64,000 nt of DNA from JAGNHN01 sp964590645 (GTDB lineage: Bacteria; Bacteroidota; Bacteroidia; Bacteroidales; JAGNHN01): NCBI GenBank assembly GCA_964590645.1, contig CAZPYJ010000014.1, positions 35,325-99,324 of the forward strand, given 5' to 3'. Shown piece by piece: positions 8,439 through 15,260 of the stretch (position 1 is its first letter; every line of letters starts with the position of its first letter). The notes beneath the pieces are model-generated. The model saw only the letters and a list, made by a program, of their open reading frames with translations. It was not told the DNA's origin and did no database searches. The translations under genes were made by a program, and so were the position numbers.

Positions 8439-9419
8439 ATGAGTATAAGACTGAAATGGATACCGGTAATGCAGATCCTGATCCTGCTCCTGGCCACCAC
8501 CTCCCTTTATGGGCAGGCAGTTACAGCCAGCAACGGAAACAGTATTTCCAATGCAAATTATAGCCTGAGTTATACAGTGGGAGAAATGGTGGTTCAGACC
8601 GCAGCCTCTGCAGCTTCAATCCTCACTCAGGGATTTCATCAGCCATTGCCCGACTCCCTGTCTGCTCCTGTCAGCTTTCAGCTTCAGTTGAAAGCCATCC
8701 TTCAGGGAGCATATCAGGGAAATGCTTTGATGCATACCAGCCTGAATCAGGGCGGATACCTGCCTTTACAACAACCCTACAATACCGCTCCCTGGTTTTA
8801 TGGCGGAAATGAAAGCCTGCCCCAGCTTCCGGCAGGGATGGTAGACTGGGTTTTGGTAGAGCTCAGAAGTGCCCCCAACACCCTGGTGGCCCGAAAAGCC
8901 GCCCTGCTTTTTGAAAACGGAGTGCTATACGACACCAGCCTTGTGGCCACCCTGGTATTCGACAGTCTTCCCCCGGCACCTTACCACATTGTGATCGATC
9001 ATCGTAATCATAGTGCAGTGATGACCGCCACCCCCATAAGCCTATCCACTGGAAATCTGATTGACTTTAGTGATACGACTGCCACACCGCTTTATGGAGG
9101 AAATATTGCCAGTATAGGGCTGGGAAATGGCCTCAGTGGACTGATTACAGGGGATATCAATAAAGACGGCCTGCTCAAATACAGCGGGCCTGACAATGAC
9201 AGGGCAAGGATACAGCAGCGCATCATCAGCGAAAGCGGATCTTTATCCATCCTTGCCAGCGTACAGGGCTATTTCAATGAAGACCTTACGATGGATGGCA
9301 CGCTCAAATACAGCGGATCGGGGAATGACCGTACCCCCATCATCCAGAACCTGATCACCCTCACCGGCAGCAATTCCATTACGGTAGTTATACAAACAGC
9401 GGTTCCACAAGGTTTGTAA
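8439..9419 (+). CDS. Secreted surface protein with paired dockerin-like Ca2+ motifs
   Basis: A 326-residue exported protein. Residues 1-26 are a signal peptide ending SLYGQA. Residues about 80-215 form a module with LQLKAILQGAYQGN, QPYNTAPWFYGGNE, VDWVLVELR and IDHRNHSAVM. The same module, in the same order, closes the giant protein at 25031-32344. Two short motifs follow: GDINKDGLLKYSGPDNDR (238-255) and EDLTMDGTLKYSGSGNDR (about 281-298). The D-x-N/T-x-D-G spacing resembles the EF-hand half-sites of dockerins, so calcium binding is likely. There is no T9SS sorting tail. The gene is 43 bases upstream of the S74 protein gene and probably co-transcribed with it. Function unknown. Confidence 0.8.
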   Translation: MSIRLKWIPVMQILILLLATTSLYGQAVTASNGNSISNANYSLSYTVGEMVVQTAASAASILTQGFHQPLPDSLSAPVSFQLQLKAILQGAYQGNALMHTSLNQGGYLPLQQPYNTAPWFYGGNESLPQLPAGMVDWVLVELRSAPNTLVARKAALLFENGVLYDTSLVATLVFDSLPPAPYHIVIDHRNHSAVMTATPISLSTGNLIDFSDTTATPLYGGNIASIGLGNGLSGLITGDINKDGLLKYSGPDNDRARIQQRIISESGSLSILASVQGYFNEDLTMDGTLKYSGSGNDRTPIIQNLITLTGSNSITVVIQTAVPQGL

Positions 9420-9462
9420 TCAGCCTGACACCAAATATCCCAAAACCAATTCTCCAAAACAG

Positions 9463-11133
9463 ATGAACTCAATGAAGATAACTCAACTACTCCGAAAGAT
9501 GGCCGGTCTGTCTTTACTCTGCCTTTTCATACTCATTTCCAGTCTGCCCCTGACCGCCCAGGTACCCCAGGGACTGAATTACCAGGCCATTGCCCGGAAT
9601 GCTTCGGGGGATGTATTGCAGAACACGGCCATTGGTGTACGTTTTACCATCACCGATGCCACATCTGCTCCCGTATATCAGGAAACACACGCTTTAAACA
9701 CAAATCAGTTCGGGCTCTTTACTGCCGTCATAGGCTCAGGAACGGTTGTTTCCGGAGTTTTCAGCAACATAGGATGGGAAACAGGGCCCCATTATCTCCG
9801 CGTGGAGTTTGATCCGGATGGCAATGCTTACCAGTTGATGGGACTGTCGCAGTTTCAAAGCGTTCCTTACGCATTAACAGCCGGAACCGCGTTGAACAGC
9901 GGATCACTCTGGACAGAGAGCGGGAGCAGCATATATTACGATGCAGGCAATGTGGGTGTCGGTACCAGCACGCCATCTTCCCTTGCGGCAATGCACATTG
10001 ATAACGGCAAATTGCTGGTGGGTGCGGCCGGGGGAATATTGCCGGCCAGACTGGTAGTGAACGCCTCGACCAACGAGGAGATCCTCCGAGGTCGCCTGAA
10101 TGGTACCTCCGTCTTTTCCATCGAAGGGAATGGGGACTTCGGCATTGGCACCGTTAGCCCACTGGGCCGACTTGATATCCGTAAGGGAAGCAACCGACTC
10201 TTTTTAGTGGACAGCAACGGACTGGTTGGTGTGGGAACCAGCAGTCCCATAGGCCGCCTCCACGTGGATGTGGGAGGAAACCCTGCCCTTTTTGTAAATA
10301 ATTCTACGGGTTGGGTGGGTCTGGGCACCACCGCGCCCGGCACCAACCTGGATGTGGCTTTCAATACCTCTGCCACCAGCAATGGGATCCGCATCAACCA
10401 GCAGGGTACCGGGGATGCTGTTCTGCGCTTTGCATTGAGCAACTCAACGAAATACACAATGGGTATTGATCAAAGTGATAATGAATATTTTAAAATTTCG
10501 AAAGGCTTTGGTCTCACCACAAATACCGTGATCACCATTAAAGACAATGATGTGGAATTTGCTGATAATATTTCAGCAGACTATGTCTATGCCAACCGTC
10601 ATATCATTGCGGCCGGGGGGCGCATCGATCTGGGTGATATATATTTGATGTATGGAGGATCCAAATTGTTGTATACGGATGCAGATATTCGTCCGGCAGT
10701 TCATAATTCCGATGACCTGGGGACTTCCGGTTTTCGCTTTTCACGGATTTACCTGGTGAACAGCCCCAATGTCAGTTCAGATCAAAGATTGAAAAAGGAC
10801 ATCCGCAACCTGGATTATGGGCTGGAAGAAGTACTCAAACTGCGTCCGGTAAGCTATAAGTGGAAAGAGGGACCGGATCAGCAGGACAAGATAGGGTTGA
10901 TCGCCCAGGAACTACAGGAAGTCATCTCAGAAGTGGTCAGCAATCAGGAATTGCTGCGGAATCCGGACAGTGGGGAGAAGCAGTGGACACCGACCCAAAC
11001 TCTGGGGGTGACCTATGAAGGGCTGATCCCGGTGCTGATCAAGGCCATCCAGGAACAACAGGAGCTCATCAATGCCCTTGAAGAACGGATCGGCCACCTG
11101 GAGTCGGGGGCAGGCGGAGGATTGCGCGACTGA
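9463..11133 (+). CDS. Secreted tail-fiber-like protein with S74 intramolecular chaperone domain
   Basis: A 556-residue exported protein. A signal peptide (to about residue 33) is followed by VPQGLNYQAIARNASGDVL, the standard opening of this Bacteroidota group. A domain to about residue 145 follows, then Gly/Thr-rich beta-solenoid repeats with recurring GVGTSTPSS and GLGTTAPGT units. The C-terminal 110 residues are a Peptidase_S74 domain: SSDQRLKKDIRNL with the Ser/Lys catalytic pair, then LRPVSYKWK and GLIAQELQEV. In phage tailspikes this domain trimerises the fibre and then cuts itself off. Here a trimeric surface fibre is the likely product. The gene sits directly after another secreted-protein gene. 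Confidence 0.88.
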   Translation: MNSMKITQLLRKMAGLSLLCLFILISSLPLTAQVPQGLNYQAIARNASGDVLQNTAIGVRFTITDATSAPVYQETHALNTNQFGLFTAVIGSGTVVSGVFSNIGWETGPHYLRVEFDPDGNAYQLMGLSQFQSVPYALTAGTALNSGSLWTESGSSIYYDAGNVGVGTSTPSSLAAMHIDNGKLLVGAAGGILPARLVVNASTNEEILRGRLNGTSVFSIEGNGDFGIGTVSPLGRLDIRKGSNRLFLVDSNGLVGVGTSSPIGRLHVDVGGNPALFVNNSTGWVGLGTTAPGTNLDVAFNTSATSNGIRINQQGTGDAVLRFALSNSTKYTMGIDQSDNEYFKISKGFGLTTNTVITIKDNDVEFADNISADYVYANRHIIAAGGRIDLGDIYLMYGGSKLLYTDADIRPAVHNSDDLGTSGFRFSRIYLVNSPNVSSDQRLKKDIRNLDYGLEEVLKLRPVSYKWKEGPDQQDKIGLIAQELQEVISEVVSNQELLRNPDSGEKQWTPTQTLGVTYEGLIPVLIKAIQEQQELINALEERIGHLESGAGGGLRD

Positions 11134-11256
11134 CCCATTCCAGGTGTAATCGGTTCAGTGTTTGCGGATAAGTGTGGAAAGCGTCTGAAGACAAGGGCCA
11201 ACAGGCAAAAGAAAAGGAAAATTTCTACCTTAGCCCCTGTACCAACGATCCCGTTT

Positions 11257-12360
11257 ATGAAATCCCTCCGCGTCCTCTTCACGGGCATTTTTATGCTGAT
11301 GCTCCTGCTCAGCCCCGGGCTTTCCGCTCAGGAAGACCTTTGTCTGAAAAAAACCGATTCACTGAAGCAGATTGTGAATGACTACCGCCATCGCTTCGAT
11401 GTGCTGGAGAAGTTGGTGGATGACCTGCTTTGGTACAAAAAAGTGGAAGACCTGGCCTGGATCGATAAGCTCTACCTGACAGGCCCACCCCGCTGGAAGG
11501 AAAAAAGTGAAACAGCCCGGGGTGCCGGCAACCACCTGAAATACTGGTGCTATGTTTTCACCCCACGGGGACTGGATTACGGTAAAAAGCATCCGCTGAT
11601 TCTGTTGCCCCACGGAGGCGTACACGCCAGCTTTGAAACCTATTATGCACACATCGTACGCGAACTCCTTGCCCAGGGCTATGTGGTGGCCGCCCCAGAA
11701 TATCGCGGAAGTACCGGCTATGGAAAAACCCATTACCAGAACATCGATTACGGCGGACTGGAGACGGAAGATGTGCATACAGCCCGGGCACACCTGCTGG
11801 AAAACTATGGCTTCCTGGATAGGAAACGGGTAGGCATCATCGGGTGGAGCCACGGCGGACTGATCAGCTTGCTTACGGTATTCAACCACCCTGACGATTA
11901 TAAAGTAGCCTTTGCGGGGGTTCCGGTCAGCGACCTCATTGCACGGATGGGTTACCAGACACCCTCCTACCACCGGCTGTTCTCGGCAGATTATCACATC
12001 GGACAAACGGTGAATGAGAATATTGAAGAATACCGGCGGCGCTCGCCGGCCTGGAATGCCCATAAACTGCAGACCCCCCTGTTGATCCATACCAATACCA
12101 ATGATGACGATGTGGATGTGTTGGAAGTGGAGCACCTGATCAAAAGCCTGAAGGCAGAAGGAAAAAAGTTTGAGTATGAGATTTTCCAGGATATTCCGGG
12201 AGGACACTCCTTCGACCGTATGGATACCCGCCACGCCCGGGAGACCCGGATGAAAATTTATGCCTTTCTGGAAACCTATCTGAATCCACCCTTTCCTTTC
12301 AAAAGCCTCAGAGAGCTGGAGCAGGCCGCCTATCCCGGTTCCCATCCCCTGAAGCAGTAA
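11257..12360 (+). CDS. Secreted alpha/beta hydrolase, prolyl-oligopeptidase type (S9-like)
   Basis: A 367-residue hydrolase. I start at the ATG at 11257 because a signal peptide (MKSLRVLFTGIFMLMLLL, to SAQ) begins there; an upstream reading from 11158 is charged and lacks one. The fold is visible from LILLPHGGVH (oxyanion region) through YRGSTGYGKTHY to the nucleophile elbow GWSHGG (Ser about residue 197). The acid is in NTNDDDVDV and the His is in PGGHSFDRM near the end. Such enzymes cleave peptides or esters outside the cytoplasm; the substrate is unknown. TACCTTAG at 11226-11233, one mismatch from the -7 consensus, lies about 25 bases upstream of the start. Confidence 0.88.
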   Translation: MKSLRVLFTGIFMLMLLLSPGLSAQEDLCLKKTDSLKQIVNDYRHRFDVLEKLVDDLLWYKKVEDLAWIDKLYLTGPPRWKEKSETARGAGNHLKYWCYVFTPRGLDYGKKHPLILLPHGGVHASFETYYAHIVRELLAQGYVVAAPEYRGSTGYGKTHYQNIDYGGLETEDVHTARAHLLENYGFLDRKRVGIIGWSHGGLISLLTVFNHPDDYKVAFAGVPVSDLIARMGYQTPSYHRLFSADYHIGQTVNENIEEYRRRSPAWNAHKLQTPLLIHTNTNDDDVDVLEVEHLIKSLKAEGKKFEYEIFQDIPGGHSFDRMDTRHARETRMKIYAFLETYLNPPFPFKSLRELEQAAYPGSHPLKQ

Positions 12361-12425
12361 GTAAGCCTCTTAGCCTGGGTGTAACCCTCCTTTTACATCG
12401 GCGTCTAAAGACTAAACAAACGAAG

Positions 12426-12773
12426 ATGGAAGAGCTGATTCCCATTAGTGTATTTGCGATGATTGTGGCCATCGTATACCTGAACGTACGTAAGAAAGAA
12501 AGAATGGCACTGCTGCAGTACGGCAAGGATGCCTCCGTGTTCCGCACTGTAAAGCATCGTGATCCTTCCCTGAAGTACGGCTTATTGCTCATTTTCCTGG
12601 GTGTCGCCCTGCTGATCGCCAATTTTCTGGTGGAAAGCGGAACGATGCGGGAAGAACCGGCTTACTTCAGTTTGCTGAGCCTGGCGGCAGGCATTAGTTT
12701 ATTGCTCTCCTTCTTCCTGGAGCGCAGAAAGATGCCTGAAAAGGAAGAAGACAAGCAGAAGGAAGCGGAATAA
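12426..12773 (+). CDS. DUF6249-type small membrane protein
   Basis: A 115-residue protein with three hydrophobic helices (about residues 4-20, 48-66 and 78-97) and a charged tail rich in Lys and Glu. A basic segment, NVRKKERMALLQYGKD, links helices 1 and 2, with the AL.QYGKDAS pattern that I associate with DUF6249 membrane proteins of Bacteroidota. No function is established for the family. It begins 65 bases after the hydrolase gene, and its stop lies 2 bases from the stop of the convergent thpR. Confidence 0.72.
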   Translation: MEELIPISVFAMIVAIVYLNVRKKERMALLQYGKDASVFRTVKHRDPSLKYGLLLIFLGVALLIANFLVESGTMREEPAYFSLLSLAAGISLLLSFFLERRKMPEKEEDKQKEAE

Positions 12774-12774
12774 A

Positions 12775-13416
12775 TCAGGAGAGACGAATACCGATTTTTC
12801 CTAACCATTGTTTCCAGCGTGGCAGGCCTGAGACTTGTACTTCGGTCTGCCCGTCCTGTTTCAGGGGATAGGTTTTCAGGATGTGATAGGTAGGGCCGTC
12901 CTGGCTCAGGCGGCTTTCGATCAGTTGAAAGGCATCAATATGAATATCCTGGAAATGCTGTTGCTGCACTTTCGCCACTTTTTCCGAGAGCTTCTTTCGC
13001 TGGCGGATATATTTGATCCTTCCAATGGTAAGATGGGGAACAAAGTTCTGCCGGTCGTTTTCCCAACCGGCTTCTTCCATAGCACCGATAATATCCGTTG
13101 CCAGGCCACTGATCTTATTCCAGCTGTCTCCCACCCCAAACCAGAGCACCCGCGGTTTGTATTCGCTCCCGAAAATGCCGGCTCCTTTGATGGCCGCATC
13201 GAAAGCACTGTGATGGTTTGCCACCGCTTGCAAGGTATCGTGAATCAGGGGGATTTTCTCTTCCGGGGTATCGCCGATAAACTTCAGGGTCATATGGAGA
13301 TTCTGCTCTTCAACCCAGGTAATCCGGTCCGACTTAAACCATTTCCGAAAGCGCTGGTATTGCTCAAGAAGTTCATTTTCAGGTTCTACCTTCACTGCCA
13401 CAAATAATCGCTTCAT
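12775..13416 (-). CDS. thpR: RNA 2',3'-cyclic phosphodiesterase
   Basis: A 213-residue member of the 2H phosphoesterase superfamily (ThpR/LigT), which opens 2',3'-cyclic phosphates on RNA to 2'-phosphates and was first described as a tRNA ligase-like activity. The two catalytic HxT motifs are HMTLKFIGD (about residue 46) and HLTIGRIK (about residue 132), correctly spaced. The start at the ATG at 13414-13416 gives MKRLFVAVKVEP, the usual family N-terminus; 14 codons of upstream open frame lack similarity. The gene is convergent with the DUF6249 gene and divergent from tRNA-Ala. Confidence 0.92.
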   Translation of the reverse strand: MKRLFVAVKVEPENELLEQYQRFRKWFKSDRITWVEEQNLHMTLKFIGDTPEEKIPLIHDTLQAVANHHSAFDAAIKGAGIFGSEYKPRVLWFGVGDSWNKISGLATDIIGAMEEAGWENDRQNFVPHLTIGRIKYIRQRKKLSEKVAKVQQQHFQDIHIDAFQLIESRLSQDGPTYHILKTYPLKQDGQTEVQVSGLPRWKQWLGKIGIRLS

Positions 13417-13517
13417 CTGAACACTGATTGCTTTGGAAGAGAGCAGGCACAATCCCATCCCTTCCTGTTACTATGGCTGCAAAAATGCAGCTTTTTTTGA
13501 AAAACAGGATAGACATA

Positions 13518-13551
13518 TTGGCGGGGGGATATGGAAATTTGTTTACCTTTG
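13518..13551 (+). promoter_or_regulatory. Promoter of tRNA-Ala
   Basis: TTG (13518-13520), a 23-base spacer, then TACCTTTG (13544-13551), an exact TAnnTTTG match, 20 bases before the tRNA. This is the Bacteroidota -33/-7 architecture. Confidence 0.7.
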
Positions 13552-13571
13552 CCGCCTCAAGTTCATTGCAA

Positions 13572-13645
13572 GGGGCATTAGCTCAGTTGGCTAGAGCGTT
13601 TGACTGGCAGTCAAAAGGTCAGCGGTTCGATTCCGCTATGCTCCA
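13572..13645 (+). tRNA. tRNA-Ala (anticodon GGC)
   Basis: A full cloverleaf can be drawn. The acceptor is GGGGCAT/ATGCTCC with the alanine identity pair G3:U70. The D arm is GCTC/GAGC, the anticodon stem TTTGA/TCAAA with loop CTGGCAG (GGC at 13606-13608), and the T arm AGCGG/CCGCT with loop TTCGATT. The discriminator is A13645, followed by CC then T, so the final CCA is not fully encoded. The loop-closing bases C32 and G38 could pair and extend the anticodon stem. It has its own promoter and is followed by a terminator and the GIY-YIG repeat array. Confidence 0.96.
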
Positions 13646-13650
13646 CCTTC

Positions 13651-13692
13651 GCCCGCCGAAGCAAATCTTTGATTTGCGAAGGCGGGCTTTTT
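13651..13692 (+). terminator. Terminator of the tRNA-Ala transcript
   Basis: GCCCGCC (13651-13657) pairs with GGCGGGC (13681-13687). Inside it, GCAAATC pairs with GATTTGC around a TTT loop, separated by a symmetrical GAA/GAA internal loop. The outer stem is followed by a run of five T. Confidence 0.8.
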
Positions 13693-14233
13693 CGTGCTTA
13701 GTGTTGGCAAGCGCGCGTTTGATGCGTTCCCGGCGGGCTTCGGTGGACGCAGTCCACTAAATTGGGTTTTCTTAAGATTTTCGAAGCAAATCTTTGATTT
13801 GCGTCCGCCTTCGTACTCCTTTCGTAGTACTATGGCGGATAAAAGCGTTCCTGCGATTGATTCGAAGCTTATTTTCAATAATTATTTCCGTTTTACACGG
13901 TATGATTCGTCTATTTAAACAAACGAATCAATATGTTTTTTGTCTATTTATTAGAATGTGGTGATGGGAAAATATATACCGGTTGTACCAGTAACCTGCA
14001 GGAGAGAATGAAAAGGCATCAAAAAGGCCAGGTTTCATTTACGAAACCGAGATTACCGGTTAAGCTTGTCTTATATGCAGCATTTCAGGATAAATATAAG
14101 GCCTATGGTTTCGAGTCTTACCTGAAAACAGGTTCAGGCAGGGCATTTATGCGAAAACACCTTCTTTGAACTATAGGTAAGTAGTTTTTCCTTACGCCCC
14201 TGCTGGCGCGCGGCTTCAGACGTGTGCCAGCAG
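13684..14233 (+). repeat. Tandem repeat unit A, with intact GIY-YIG gene (550 bp)
   Basis: First of at least three tandem units that begin GGGCTTTTTCGTGCTTAG. Unit A starts at the tRNA terminator and includes a GTGGAC/GTCCAC hairpin, the CAAATC/GATTTG hairpin also found in the tRNA terminator, a TCCGCC/GGCGGA hairpin (13804-13839) with inner GTACT/AGTAC, and the GIY-YIG gene. The next units start 550 and then 379 bases later. Density of palindromes suggests a structured mobile or REP-like element. Confidence 0.8.
13933..14169 (+). CDS. Small GIY-YIG nuclease, intact copy
   Basis: A 78-residue stand-alone GIY-YIG domain of the UvrC N-terminal/YhbQ type. The motif appears as FVYLLEC...KIYTGCTS, with the second half YTG rather than YIG. 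It is followed by the catalytic Arg region in LQERMKRHQKG and the metal-binding Glu in YGFESYLKTGSG. These proteins nick or cleave DNA, and many relatives have no known role. The gene is embedded in repeat unit A and ends just before a strong terminator. Broken relatives lie at 14483-14548 and 15018-15068, so this is the only complete copy visible. Confidence 0.85.
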   Translation: MFFVYLLECGDGKIYTGCTSNLQERMKRHQKGQVSFTKPRLPVKLVLYAAFQDKYKAYGFESYLKTGSGRAFMRKHLL

Positions 14234-14242
14234 GGGCTTTTT
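14196..14242 (+). terminator. Terminator after the intact GIY-YIG gene
   Basis: A 12-bp perfect stem, GCCCCTGCTGGC (14196-14207) with GCCAGCAGGGGC (14226-14237), followed by five T. It is repeated in unit B. Confidence 0.85.
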
Positions 14243-14612
14243 CGTGCTTAGTGTTGGCAAGCGCGCGTTTGATAAGTTCCCGGCGGGCTTCGGTGGACGC
14301 AATCCACGTAGTTGGGTTTTCTTAAGATTTTTTGAAGCAAATCTTTGATTTGCGTCCGCCTTCGTACTCCTTTCGTAGTACTATGGCGGATAAAAGCGTT
14401 CCTGCGATTGATTCGATGTTTATTTTCAATAATTATTTCCGTTTTACACGGTATGTTTCGTCTATTTAAATAAACGATTCAATATGGTTTCGAGTCTTAC
14501 CTGAAAACAGGCTCAGGCAGGGCATTTATGCGAAAACACCTTCTTTGAACTATAGGTAAGTAGTTTTTCCTTACGCCCCTGCTGGCGCGCGGCTTCAGAC
14601 GTGTGCCAGCAG
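14234..14612 (+). repeat. Tandem repeat unit B, with truncated GIY-YIG remnant (379 bp)
   Basis: Nearly identical to unit A, apart from scattered substitutions and a loss of about 172 bases that joins the ATG of the nuclease gene to a TATGG inside it. The shared ATG at both ends of the lost segment suggests deletion through micro-homology. Confidence 0.8.
14483..14548 (+). pseudogene. GIY-YIG nuclease remnant (last 21 codons)
   Basis: Only the C-terminal part (YGFESYLKTGSGRAFMRKHLL, in one copy with a single silent change relative to unit A) remains, followed by TGA. The upstream ATG is now out of frame with it, so no nuclease can be made. The catalytic Glu is present but the GIY-YIG motif and Arg are gone. 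Confidence 0.8.
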
Positions 14613-14621
14613 GGGCTTTTT
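14575..14621 (+). terminator. Second copy of the GIY-YIG terminator
   Basis: The same 12-bp stem and T-run as at 14196-14242, duplicated with repeat unit B although the gene before it is broken. Confidence 0.8.
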
Positions 14622-14875
14622 CGTGCTTAGTGTTGGCAAGCGCGCGTTTGATAAGTTCCCGGCGGGCTTCGGTGGACGCAATCCACGTAGTTGGGTTTTC
14701 TTAAGATTTTTTGAAGCAAATCTTTGATTTGCGTCCGCCTTCGTACTCCTTTCGTAGTACTATGGCGGATAAAAGCGTTCCTGCGATTGATTCGAAGCTT
14801 ATTTTCAATAATTATTTCCGTTTTACACGGTATGATTCGTCTATTTAAACAAACGAATCAATATGTTTTTTGTCT
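14613..14875 (+). repeat. Tandem repeat unit C, cut by the assembly gap
   Basis: Third copy of the repeat, ending at the first seven or so codons of another GIY-YIG gene (ATG at 14863) where the N-run begins. Whether that copy is intact cannot be known. Confidence 0.75.
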
Positions 14876-14975
14876 NNNNNNNNNNNNNNNNNNNNNNNNN
14901 NNNNNNNNNNNNNNNNNNNNNNNNNNNNNNNNNNNNNNNNNNNNNNNNNNNNNNNNNNNNNNNNNNNNNNNNNNN
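14876..14975. other. Assembly gap (100 N)
   Basis: Exactly 100 N, the usual placeholder for unknown length. The 55 bases before it (14821-14875) and after it (14976-15030) are identical, so the gap lies inside the repeat array and its true size may be anything from negative (an overlap) to several repeat units. Confidence 0.97.
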
Positions 14976-15017
14976 TTTTACACGGTATGATTCGTCTATT
15001 TAAACAAACGAATCAAT

Positions 15018-15068
15018 ATGTTTTTTGTCTGTTTTTTGGAATGTAGTGATGATGTATACATCACATAA
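15018..15068 (+). pseudogene. GIY-YIG nuclease remnant after the gap
   Basis: Starts MFFVCFLECSDDVYIT then TAA, against MFFVYLLECGDGKIYT in the intact copy. The reading frame is lost after 16 codons, and after the stop no similarity to the nuclease remains. The repeat unit (14976 onward) therefore ends here. From 15069 to 15260 I see no gene. Confidence 0.75.
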
Positions 15069-15260
15069 GTGTGACCCACTGTCCTTTCATTTCCGGAGGA
15101 AAATTGTAAATTGTCCGCGCAAACAATAGTTGAAACTTTGTAGAGCTGGGTCTTAAGATTATAGGAGAAAGGATTGTTATCCAGGGTCGGCAAAAGCCTT
15201 AATCTGAGGGCTCGGTTGTTCTTCTGTCGAGTATTCAATGATGCTAAATTGGTGAAACGG

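Noticed and set aside
14724..14990. Open frame crossing the N-run
   Set aside because: It exists only because the N-run is translated without stops; it is repeat DNA.
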